Shown: in pieces, positions 50,951-61,194 of the stretch | Layout: the number at the start of each line of letters is the position of its first letter | Position numbering within the stretch: position 1 is the stretch's first letter | Assembly (NCBI GenBank): GCA_007570785.1 | Contig: ML660213.1 | Coordinates: forward strand, 1,239,181 to 1,303,180 | Source: Antilocapra americana | Taxonomy: Eukaryota; Chordata; Mammalia; Artiodactyla; Antilocapridae | Direction of reading: 5' to 3' | DNA length: 64,000 nucleotides | Position numbers and translations under genes: made by a program | Notes under the pieces: model-generated | Database searches by the model: none | The model's input: the letters and a program-made list of their open reading frames with translations, nothing else | Told to the model about the DNA's origin: nothing

Positions 50951-51739
50951 ATATTGCCAGTGGTTTCATAGACATTCTCTTGTATTTATTTGTCAAGTAA
51001 GGCAAATAAAAATGATTAAGACTAAGGAATAGTAATCCTGTTTAAAGTGTACTTAGGGTTTGTTCATGTCTTTGCTTCCTTCCATAATAAAGGGAAGAGG
51101 GAGCTTACATGTATGAAAAACTTGTATTGTCAGGGGAAAGGTTACGCAAAGCATAATTTCAGTATTACCAAGGATTGTATTTATCTCTTAAACCTTTTTT
51201 CTCATTAGTATACTCATGTAAAAAGTTGGGTGGGCAAGTAAGAAAACTAAAAATTGAATATTTACCCAGTCTTTTCCTAGAGTAAAAGGCCTTTTTATGG
51301 GATTTTAGTATAATTCTGGGGGGAAAAAAAAATTGCAGTGGCAACTCACTTTAGTTATTCTATAAATATCTGCATTATAGATTGTTTTTCTTTCCCATAA
51401 AAAGAGCTTGAACCTTGATGTATACTTGAACAGATTATAATGAAAAATCTTAGGCATATAAGAAAAATCTTATTAGGGTTTTTGAGAGCAAAAAGGGGAA
51501 GAAACCTCCAGAACCACCTGGACATTGCAACCTCCTCTCTTCCTCACCTGTGCCATGTGACCTTCTCTCACTTCTTAGAACAGGAACACGGTCCATCATT
51601 GTAAGGAAGAATAAGATTTCAGAAAAAAGGCCACGTGAGCACTCACGAGGAAAGATGGCCATTTACAGGAGAGCTCTCACCAGAAACCAACCTCGATGGC
51701 ACCTTGATGCCAGGCTTATAGCCTCCAGAACCATGAACA
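50951..51739 (+). other. Intergenic stretch with no recognised element
   Basis: Short gap between the KCTD3 end and an L1. Small overlapping frames at 51450-51830 run into the L1 5'UTR and are not genes. Confidence 0.45.
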
Positions 51740-53800
51740 GAGATTTTCAGCCAAGGTGGTGGAGTAGGACTTCAGCTCACCCTCCTCTCATAAGCACACT
51801 ACAAAAAAAAGGTCTACATCCAGAGACATGAAGATGAAGTCAGGAGGGCAAAGGACAGGTGCACTGACGGTGTAATCCGATCCCATACCACCCAGCTGGA
51901 CAACCCAGAGGCTGGAGGGTGATTAGATCACAGAATTTGCCCCACAGGAGTGGAAGCTGAGCCCCTTGCCAGGCTCGCCAGGCCAGGGGTCAGTCTTTGA
52001 GAGGCTTTCCAGAGCACTGGGCTTTGCAGGCCAGTGGCGTTTACCTGCAGGAGCCCCACCGGATGGGGGAAACAGACTCCACCCTCAGAGGGCGCACACA
52101 GGTGCTCAGGGCAAAAGCTGAGACTCAACACGAACCTGGCCAGACCTATTTCCTGGTCGTGGAGAGTCTCCTTGGGAAGTGGGGGCGGCTGTGGCACTCT
52201 GGCGTCACAAAAGCTGGTAGCCGATCCAGTGGGGACCTCTGGGAACTCTGGGTGGAGTCAGACATTTTGAGTCCTTGGCACTGAGACCCCACCCAACAGC
52301 CTGTAAGCTCCAGTGCTGGACACCTCAGGCCAGACAACCAGCGGGGTGGGAAATGGCCCAGTCCGTCAGCAGACAGGCTGCCTAGACTTCTTGACTCACA
52401 GCCACCTCCAGACACATCCCTTAACAGAGCTCTTAGACTAGCCTCACCCACCAGGGAGCAGACGCCAGAAGCACGGAAAGTATAGTTCTGCAGAATTGAG
52501 TTCACAACACAGATCAGAATCTACACTGGGACAAACTGGACACAAAGGCCATCCCCTACAGGCGTCCCCTTCTCTTAAGATGGAGAAGCATAACTAAGCT
52601 GCTACACACATAAAAATACAAACAGAAGAGTAAAGGAATATGTCCCAGACAAAGGAACAAGATAAAACCCCCACAGAACAGCTAAGTGAAGTGGAGATAG
52701 CCAACCTATCTGTGAAAGAGTGCAGAATAATCACCATAAAGAGGAGCCAAGAACCTGGAGAAAGAAGAAAAACACAGAAAAATTGTAATGAAGGGCTTGA
52801 AGATCTAAAGAGCAAATAGATGAACAATAATTGAAGTGAAAAATACACTAGAAGGAATTAATAGAATAAATGAGACAAAGAAGAGAAGAGACCCCTGGGA
52901 TAACGTTAAATGCACCAATATTTGCATTACAGGGGGGGTCACAGGAGGAAAAGAGGGAGAGAAAGGGCCTGAGAGAATATTTGAAGTGGTAATAGCTGAA
53001 ACATGGGAAATAGTCACCCAGCACAGAGAGTCCCATACAGGATAAACCCAAGGAGGAACACACTGAGACACACAGTAGTCAGATTGACCAAAAAAAGACA
53101 AAAAATATTAAAAGCAACAAGGGGAAAAGCAACAAATAACATACATGCGAATCCCCTAAGACTGTCAGCTGATTTTTCAGCAGAAACTCTGTAAGCCAGA
53201 CGGCATGATATATTTAAAGTGATGAAAGGGAGAAACCCAGCAAGGCTCTTGTTCAGATTTGACAGAGAAATAGAAAGCTTTATACACAAAAGCTAAGAAT
53301 TCAGTACCATCAAACCAGCTTTACAGCACAAGCCAAAGGAAGTGGAAAAGCCAAAACACTAGAAACAAACCAGCTCACTGGTAAAGGCAAACTTCAAAAT
53401 ACAGAGCAAATATTAACAGACATAAAAGGATAAATGAACACAATAATACTGGGGGGACTTAAACACTCCACTTACCTAAATGGGCAGATCATCCATCCAG
53501 ACAGAAAATTAGTGAGGAAACGCCTTAAATGACACAATAGCTTAGATAGGCTTAATTGATATTTATAGGACATTCCATCCGAATGCAGAACACACTTTCT
53601 TCTCAAGTGTACACAGAACATTCTCCACGATAGATCACATCTTGGATCACAAATCAAGCCTTGGTAAATTTAAGAACATTGAAATCGTAATCAAGTATCT
53701 TTCACAGCCTCAATGCTATGAGATTAGAAATCAGCTACAAGAAAAAAACAACTGCAAAACACAAATGTGGAGAAAAAAAGAATCTATGTATATACTTTAT
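51740..53800 (+). mobile_element. Degenerate L1, 5'UTR to ORF1/ORF2 junction, plus strand
   Basis: Starts with the L1 5'UTR-like 'agccaaggtggtggagtagg', GC-rich to about 52500. Then ORF1-like A-rich sequence with 'agctgatttttcagcagaaa', 'ctctgtaagccagacggcat', 'gatgaaagggagaaaccca', and early ORF2-like text 'tagatcacatcttggatcac'. No ORF survives. The 3' half and poly-A are absent. It occupies the gap between the convergent KCTD3 and USH2A poly-A sites. Confidence 0.75.
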
Positions 53801-53869
53801 GTGACAGATAAAAAACAACAGAATTATAATTCTCATGGTGTCATGTTTTCCCAGTAATTATGAGATAAG

Positions 53870-54030
53870 TATTTTCATGTCAACTGGATAAGTATTGTTA
53901 CCCTCTTTCAAGATGAGATGATGAGGCCCTCTGAGGGTCAGGAGCTTCACCAGAAGGCTCCTTAGCTACTGAGCCACCTCATGAACCCAAGTCTGTCTCT
54001 GCCTGTGGTCTTTTCCTGGCTTTCTCATCC
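53870..54030 (+). mobile_element. Possible MIR fragment, plus strand
   Basis: 'ggataagtattgttaccctc', 'tttcaagatgagatgatgag' and 'gaacccaagtctgtctctgc' follow the MIR core order weakly. Confidence 0.4.
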
Positions 54031-54266
54031 AGGCTTACGTATCAGAGCCACCTGAGGTTATTTGCTAAATATATATCTCTGCCAGTTGGGACTCATGTTT
54101 TGCACAATGTGTTACATTGATTCTAATGTACATTGATTATTCAGAATATCCTGTTTTCTTAAATGGGCTCACCTTCATCATTATGTGTAAACTGTAAATA
54201 CAACCAGAGCTGTTAAGAGTATTTTTTCATAAATACATTAAATCAAGTTTGGTTCACAGTTAAATA

Positions 54267-54272
54267 TTTATT
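54267..54272 (-). terminator. USH2A: Candidate USH2A polyadenylation signal
   Basis: AATAAA on the minus strand, 2.73 kb after the USH2A stop. Human USH2A has a 3'UTR of similar length as I recall. A second minus-strand AATAAA is at 54387-54392. Confidence 0.5.
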
Positions 54273-54715
54273 AAGTAAACCATCTTTCGATTAATTTACA
54301 TGGTATCTGTGCATTGGAAATAAACTACTATTCATGTGTGACATAATTAAGTTCCTGCTCACTGAATTATTCCACCTGGACTATGTTTTATTTACAGGTT
54401 GTTCAGGTTGAATTATATTGATGGCAACATGATTTTTAGATCAGCATAAGTTTACCATAACAGATTCCACATTCAGGTAGAAATGACAATAGATCATCAA
54501 TAAGTACAGTTCTTAGTAGAGCTTATACAAGCGTAGCTGTGTGCCCTCATCAAACAGTTACTAATTATTAGACACAACAAAGCAGATCTTAAAATCGAAG
54601 CTGCGTACGTGATGGGACCAGAGTCAGGAGACTTGCAGGGGGCTGCCTGGTGTCGTCTCTGTAAAGGAGAAGTGGGCAAGGACTGGAGTCCCAGTGCACA
54701 GCCTGTGTTCCTCCA

Positions 54716-54875
54716 GGTTCTTTACAAAACTGGTTGTCCACATTAGGAACATGTGGAGGCTTTTAAAAAGTGCTGACACCTCAGCACCACCCCAAACCAG
54801 CTGAACCAGAACATCGGCGAGTCTGACTGTTGAGTGGAGGCTTGGTACACAGAATCACCTAGAGCAGCAAGACGG
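54716..54875 (+). mobile_element. MER5-type hAT-Charlie remnant inside the USH2A 3'UTR
   Basis: 'gttgtccacattaggaacat', 'gtggaggcttttaaaaagtg' and 'ccaccccaaaccagctgaac' follow the order GCACATTAG..CTTTTAAAAA..CCCCACCCCAGACC of this family. Confidence 0.55.
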
Positions 54876-57004
54876 CATCGCGTGCTGCTCTGAAATCAAC
54901 ACAAGTCATCTTCAGAGCGGTGCGGGGGTGGTGCAGGTGGAAGCCATGCAGGCTTCTGTCCACTATGAGCCGGGGATCAAAATGTGAACGAGTCAGCTAA
55001 TGAATTCATGCAGTAACTAAATATCTAGATAGATGGTTACGTAGAGAGAATTTCAAGATAAGACCCTTGCCGTTCTTCCTGTGTTCAAGTTTTAGAATGT
55101 GGTGATGGTGTCTAGTTGACTTGTCAGCAGTGAGTATACACTCATTCTCCTGAATCCACCACCCATCACTCATCACAGCTGCAGAGGAGTAGACCAAGGA
55201 TAAGGATGCACACACGGGACCAGCACGGAACCGTGTCCTGTGTGCAGAAACTCACCCTTGGTCAAGGCGCATCTGTGCGCGCTTTAACCAGCTAACTGAC
55301 CAAACTGACGCATGGGGATTGAAACCTTTAAACTAAATTAGCCAATCCTGCTTCCATGTCAGAAAGCATAAAACCTTTGGCGAGGAAAAATACCTAATTT
55401 GAATATCCACTGCCAAACAGGCGGTCATTTCAGATTTCATTTGCAGCAGTTCTAACGAGGGGGCAGAACTTGGGCTTAACACTGGTCTGCACTTGTGACA
55501 CTTAGCGGTTGGCAAGGCTTGTCCAGGACTTGGTCGTTCTGGACCAAGTTCAGGAGCTGCTCTTTTGCAAATCTGGATAAAGTCTCAGTGCCCTCAAAGT
55601 CCGTGGTATTTGACTGCTGGACAGTTAGGGTGATTCCTTGTTTCCAGGCAGCATAAGCAAGATGATTCCTTGTGCTCCAAGTTTTCCCAACTCAGCTTTG
55701 GGGAAATCTACTTATCTCTGAATGTAATTCACAAAATATGTCCAACAATTGTGTTTGACACATACAGACTCAAAAGTAACTTCCTAGAGTCATTAAGGCC
55801 TTTTAAGAATGAAGAAGAGGTTTTCTTACATTGTTTTCCATGAAGAATAAATGTAAATACCTTTCATTTTATGTTTACTTGGAGGGGGGAAATGTTTCTT
55901 GGGGTTGAACTTACCAATAACTTTATAATTCAAATAGAGTAAATAACAAAAACTTTTTTGACTCATGGAAATTGGTCATGAGTCACTTTAACAGTTAAAG
56001 TACCAGTTTTTGCTCTTAATGATTCTAGTACTTTTCTGAAATGAAGGACAGATATATGAAACATGTATATTCCTCTATTTATATATAAATGTTATTTAAA
56101 ATTTTCAAAGCTGGAAGGAACATAAATTTTTTTCTTTAATTCCACACAGGCTAGTTAAAAATGCAAATAAAACAGTAGTTCCATATAAAATGTGCCAAGT
56201 TGAAGGTATTCCTGGGTATTCAGTGAATTGACAGAATCCTATAAAAAGTAATGATTGGAGTTTCAAACAATGTAAAATATCAAAACAGTTCATTTTTCTC
56301 TTTGAACTATATAAATTAGCTGTTTCTTCCTTAGGTTTTTAGAAGATTCATATGTGTAAGAACAGACATAAGTTTATGTGGTTTGGTAAATATTTACCCC
56401 TAAATATTATAATCAGATAGAAACCTACACAGTCAAATGTGTAGCCTCAATACAGAGTGTGTTTTTCTCTGAGTGTTTCGGCTCCATCTGACATTGGGAT
56501 TTGATCTTGCAGCCATTACTAGAATTGTTCCTCACAGGTTTGTTTCAACTTCCGTGAACACAGGGGACAGAGCAGAAGTAGTGCCCTGCTGCTCAAAGCA
56601 GCGGCAATGGCATCCCCTCAGAAGAGCCCCTTAGCGTTTAAATTAGTAACCTTCCCGTGGCAACTGTGGGCCAACCTGAACTCGCCACTGATGATTCACT
56701 GAAATGGCGGTGTCACTGCTAAACATAGCCAAGTGACAGTGGCATGTTTATTTAGCGTCCTCCAAATAAGGAGAGCAAAATAAGCATGTTCACATGGACA
56801 TCACATTTCAGAAACACCTCGTTTTAGACTGCCGGAGAAACAACTTAGACCTCTTAGGGAGAAGTAATTTCAAAAACACCCATTTCTTTGAAGGATTATA
56901 GCATAACAAGCAATAATAGCTTTTTAGCATTTATGATGTCTGATAACCCAGTGGGGATGGGGTGTGGGGCCTGATCCAGCTTATGTCTTACGGGTTTCCA
57001 TCCT

Positions 57005-57094
57005 TCACAGGTGGGTGTCGGTGAATGTGGTGTGTTCCTTAGTCACAGAGCTGAAACCCTTGATGGCGTTCATCAGGTCCTCTTCATCCACATA
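57005..57094 (-). CDS. USH2A: USH2A last exon (human exon 72)
   Basis: Encodes YVDEEDLMNAIKGFSSVTKE then HTTFTDTHL and a TGA stop (57005-57007). Acceptor TCTTTTCAG at 57095 onward. The plus-strand 62-codon frame over it is a shadow. Confidence 0.98.
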   Translation of the reverse strand, partial: YVDEEDLMNAIKGFSSVTKEHTTFTDTHL

Positions 57095-59488
57095 CTGAAA
57101 AGACACCAGTTATCACTGGTTAGGATATTTGCTGGCAACAGCATTACACAAAATGTGTGTCTTTTGAGCATTAAAAGGTTTAGACATGGCACAGTGTAAG
57201 CCTCAGTTTTCTCATCCAAATGTGAGGAGGTTTCATAGGATTCAGTTCAAAACTTAAGCTGAAGAGCCAGAATGCAAGCTGTTGTGCTTCATTGTGTCCT
57301 ATCTTCTTACTGTATTTTTTAATTGAATAGGGCTAGGAATATTGATTATAATGTTATAGGGAACATAATTTGCCATGTATGGATATCTTAAAAAGCTTTC
57401 ACTGAATTGCTTTGCATACTGCCTATTACTAGTATGGTCAAAAGTAAGCAAAAATGTCAGTATAGCATAATAGTGAAGAATGGGGGCATTGTAATCAGTG
57501 TTTTTAAGATCCCCAGTTCCAAAAAAAAATTATTATTAGCTGTGTGTCCTTGGGTAAGAGCACACGTGCATCTAGCCCTCAATGTAATATATTGAACTAT
57601 GTGAAACCGCCATTTTGTATGTCAAATAATGATCCATCGACAATTCTTTGCTTCAACCTAATTATTCCTGAGATAGAAACGTCACATCTGAAGTCGTGGA
57701 ATTCAGTAGTCATCACAACTTCAAACAGGCCCATGATTTTAAAGACCTTATTATCTATCATCCTTCTAACACACCAGAAGGACTATGAAGTTTATTTTTT
57801 ATTGTGATTGAAATCTGGAGCCAGGAAAGTTTATTTCTTGCCATTAGTTAAGAAAGTCTTCAGGAAAATCATCAACTTTTCAGTGAAGGAAAAGTGAGAA
57901 CTAGGGGGAGAGAGAGGTGCGTGAAAGTTCAAATGTAGAACCAGAGCCACTAGGGGTTCAAATAAGTATTAGATAATGATGAGGTTAACTTTTTGTATCC
58001 CCTGGGTCAAAATTATGAAAAATGAAGTTCATACATACCAATGCTCTTATATTTATCATGATTTTCTGAGCTTCTTGAAACTATAGATCCTATTGAGAGA
58101 CTCTCTCCTCTAACCATAAACTAGAAGGAAAATACATATCTTTTTCTCCTTTGTAAAATAGGAGATTGTACTTTATGCCTCATTTAGGCCCGTTCCAGTG
58201 TGTTCAGTCATGTCCTGCCCAAGTTAACGAAGTAGAACCTGTTCATCTCTTCACTTACACATGAATGTATTTTTTGAGCCTCTATTGTGTGCCTAAAGAC
58301 TAAGAGTTTCTACCTCACTACTCAGGCAGGTAAACATGTCATTACAAAATAATTGGGTAAGTGGTCAGAAGGATGAAATGAGTGTTCTGGAGATCATCGT
58401 TCTGCGGGGTACAGGAACCATGCCACCTCTTTATCAACATACTTGTGTTTAACAGAGGTTCCAGATGAGGAAATGACTCACCAGTCCACTGTCATGGCCC
58501 ATGATGGTTTCCCACAGTGAGTTGTCTGTCAAGACCTTCTTGTCTTGAATGTCCATGAGCTGGCTGACACTCCGGTGGAGAGAGCCTTGGGAATAGGTCT
58601 GACTGACTTGACTCTGACTTGGGATGCGCAGAACAGACAGACTTCGGTTGCTCCTAATGCTCACAGGTGTCCCAGACTGGGGAATTTTGGTATCAGCTAA
58701 GCCCTGAAGAGAAAGTCGCTGTTGGTGACTAAGGTCTAAAGAAAATGTGCTTTAAGCAAGATAGAAAGTCAGGTGTCACACATTGTCAGTGAAGGGAACA
58801 CTGTTCCCATATCCCACAAAATTGAGTGCATCAGGAATACTGTAGCTCACAATTTCCTGGTAAAGTGAGATAATAAGCTAATGTAGCTCACAATTTCCTG
58901 GTAAAGTGAGATAATAAGCTAATGGCCTCATTAAGATAGCCGGTGTTCATGGTACCTCCAACAGCTCCTGTATTGGCGGGGGCACTGCACAGGGCTGCTA
59001 CATTGCAAAGCAGTAGAGTGGGGGTGAGGGGTAGCAAGGGGAGCTCCTCATGGCCATCAGCACAGAGCCTCCTCAACTTCCCTTGCCCAGAGGGCAGAGC
59101 AGTATGCTCTCATGGTCACTCACTAAGTGAGCACAGTTGTAATTCACTTCAAAATTCCTGGATTTATGCACAGAACTTGACTCCTCCCTCCCTCTTTTTC
59201 TCATCCCTTGTTGCAGCCTCCAAAATAAAGAGGACCCAAAACACATCAGAAAGAAAAGCACTCTAGGATTAGGTTCTAGAATGTGCCATTAAGAAATGTA
59301 GCTGCTCGAAACATCTGAGGGTTCTGATTGAGCTGGTGTAACCAAATTGTTTGGCTTATCATCGTGCAGCTGACACACCATGCAGAGATCATGCATTACG
59401 CAGCACACAGAGGTACCTCAAAGTGCATAGTGTAACTTTTTAGGGTAACGCTGCTTGACACATCAGATACATCAGCCACAGAGTCAAA
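57005..59488 (-). CDS. USH2A: USH2A (usherin), last three coding exons
   Basis: Join, on the minus strand, of 59417-59488, 58482-58703 and 57005-57094: 24 + 74 + 29 residues and a stop. All three exons are in phase 0. Usherin is a huge (human 5202-residue) single-pass protein of photoreceptor periciliary membrane and hair-bundle ankle links. These 127 residues are nearly the entire cytoplasmic tail after the transmembrane segment. The end DTHL is the known class I PDZ ligand for harmonin and whirlin. No frame damage. The remaining ~69 exons lie beyond the right edge. Confidence 0.97.
57095..58481 (-). other. USH2A last intron, 1.39 kb
   Basis: Unique-looking; no repeat called with confidence. 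Small plus frames at 57407-57807 have no support. Confidence 0.5.
58482..58703 (-). CDS. USH2A: USH2A penultimate exon (human exon 71)
   Basis: Encodes GLADTKIPQSGTPVSIRSNR, then a Ser/Gln-rich stretch (SVLRIPSQSQVSQTYSQGSL) and LMDIQDKKVL..ETIMGHDSGL. Acceptor TTCTCTTCAG|GG, donor CTG|GTGAGT. Exactly 222 nt, phase 0 both ends. Confidence 0.98.
58841..58922. repeat. Perfect 41-bp tandem duplication
   Basis: Unit starts 'tgtagctcacaatttcctgg' and ends 'gataataagctaa'. Copies at 58841-58881 and 58882-58922 are identical. It sits about 138 bases upstream of the exon 71 acceptor in the USH2A direction. Confidence 0.97.
59417..59488 (-). CDS. USH2A: USH2A exon (human exon 70)
   Basis: 72 nt encoding FDSVADVSDVSSSVTLKSYT then MHFE. 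Acceptor TTGTTTTCAG|TTT. The donor is GAG|GTACCT, a weak match to GTRAGT. Confidence 0.95.
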
Positions 59489-59529
59489 CTGAAAACAAAA
59501 GCGGAGTGTCAGTCTGTGGAACATTTAAA

Positions 59530-60690
59530 AACAAATTCTATGGAGGGAAGAATCAAGATGGGGGAATAAAAGGACTTTGGGTCTCACCTCCTCCCACAAA
59601 TGCATCAGAAATACATCTACAGGTAGATGGATTCTCATGTAATACCTTATTGAAGGATGGCCGTAGATATCATACACCCAGAAGTGCAAGAAAGAACTCC
59701 ACATAACCAAGGGAAAAAGGAATCAGGATGGGGCTTGGCCCCTGGGAAGGAGCCATGGAAGAGGAAACTGTTCCTGCACCCTTGGAAGCCCCTTCACTGG
59801 CCAGGAGGTCAGTCTGTACAGAAGGGGAGCTTCAGAGACTCAGAAGAGCATGTACTGACTGGTGCTCTGTATGGTGGTAGTAGGCAGAAGACAGAGAGAC
59901 CAGCAAAGAGGTTTGGTGCTACGTTGCTGCAGTACGTGGCCCAAGATACACACCTGCCTGTACACTCGGGCTGGGTGCTGAAACTCGGGGTTCAGGACGG
60001 ACCCAGGAAGAGCACAGGCTGGCTACACAGAGACAGCCTGAAGGGGCTAAAGTGTGATTGCAGGAAAAGCCTGGGCCCACCACGGCAGCAAAGTACCATT
60101 GCCAAAGGGCACGTGACGGGGTTGGCATGGCCTGCCATAATAGCCTCTTTCATCAAGCTGCCTCTCAGAGCTCTGGGAGCAGGACAGTAGGTGTTCCCAC
60201 GCCTGGCACCAGTCTGGCCTCAGCAGCTATGGGCTTTGTGGCATGTACACGCAGAGGTGGGGCTGGGAGGCTTCCACAGCTCCTATGCTGGCTCCAGGTA
60301 CCCGGCCACTGCAGTCCTGGCACCCAGCTTGAGTCGATGGGCACCTAAGGGTCTGTGGTGGTGGCTCTGTAACCACAGCGCCTGAGGGGCACCAGGACCA
60401 AATGACTGCATTCCCAGTGCAGGCGGTGCCAAGGGCATTAGCCAACAGTTCATTCTCTGAGCCTGCACGGTGACACCACAGGATGCACCCCACAGTAGAC
60501 AGCTCAGGGAGGGAATACCCCAGCCAAGGCTCCTCTCCCAGCAGGAGCTCTCCAGTTCTGTCTACCTCTCACTGAAGCTCAGAAATGGAACCGAGGGCTT
60601 CTACTCCAACAACTCAGGAGCAGGCCCTTCCCCGACAGGCAGCGACAACACAGCAAAGAGGCCCACTAAATGTGTGAAGGCAGGATTAGA
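59530..60690 (+). mobile_element. L1 5'UTR, plus strand, part of a mosaic L1
   Basis: 'agatgggggaataaaaggac' followed by 'ggtctcacctcctcccacaa' and 'atgcatcagaaatacatcta' is the cetartiodactyl L1 5'UTR start, continuing as GC-rich 5'UTR. Long frames here (e.g. 59657-60190) are 5'UTR artefacts without domains. At about 60690 it jumps directly to the ORF2 end. Confidence 0.8.
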
Positions 60691-61190
60691 ACAAAAACGT
60701 TTACAATTTGTAAGGAACACAAAAGACACTGAATAGCCAAAGCAATCTTGAGAAAGAAAAATGAAGCTGGAGGAATCAGACTCTCTGACTTCAGACTATA
60801 CTACAGAACTACAGTAATCAAGAAAGAGTATGGCACTAAACAAAAACAAATATAGATCAATGGAACAGCATAGAAAGTTCAGAAATACACCCAGGCACCT
60901 GTGGTCACCTAGTCCATGGCAAAGGAGGCAAGAATATACAGTGGAGAAAAGAGTTTCTTCAATAAGTGGTGCTGGGAAAACTGGACAGCTTCAAATAAAA
61001 GGATGAAATTAGAACACTCTCCTAAGAGCATACCCTAAAATAAACTCAAATGGGTTAAAGACCTAAATGTAAGACCAGACACTATAAAGGAAAACACAGG
61101 AAAAACACTTGCTAACATAAAGCACAGGAAGGTCTTTTCTGACCCACCTCTTAGAGTGATGAAAACAAAAATTATAGAATAGGTAATAAA
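60690..61190 (+). mobile_element. L1 ORF2 C-terminal region, first copy
   Basis: 'gaatagccaaagcaatcttg', 'gaatcagactctctgacttc', 'gtggtgctgggaaaactgga', 'aataaactcaaatgggttaa'. This region belongs near the L1 3' end but is here upstream of RT-region sequence; a second copy follows at 62237-62740. Confidence 0.85.
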
Positions 61191-61194
61191 GGAT

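Larger units (their letters stand above)
54250..57004 (-). other. USH2A: USH2A 3'UTR
   Basis: Continuous with the last USH2A exon and almost free of young repeats, unlike both flanks, which suggests constraint. Contains an old MER5-like element at 54716-54875. Limits at the low-coordinate side depend on which AATAAA is used. Confidence 0.6.

Noticed and set aside
54387..54396. Pumilio-type motif TGTAAATA on the minus strand in the USH2A 3'UTR
   Set aside because: It overlaps a candidate AATAAA signal (TGTAAATAAA), and such AT-rich words are common by chance here.
59657..60190. 177-codon plus frame
   Set aside because: Lies in an L1 5'UTR, GC-rich and open by composition; no domain.
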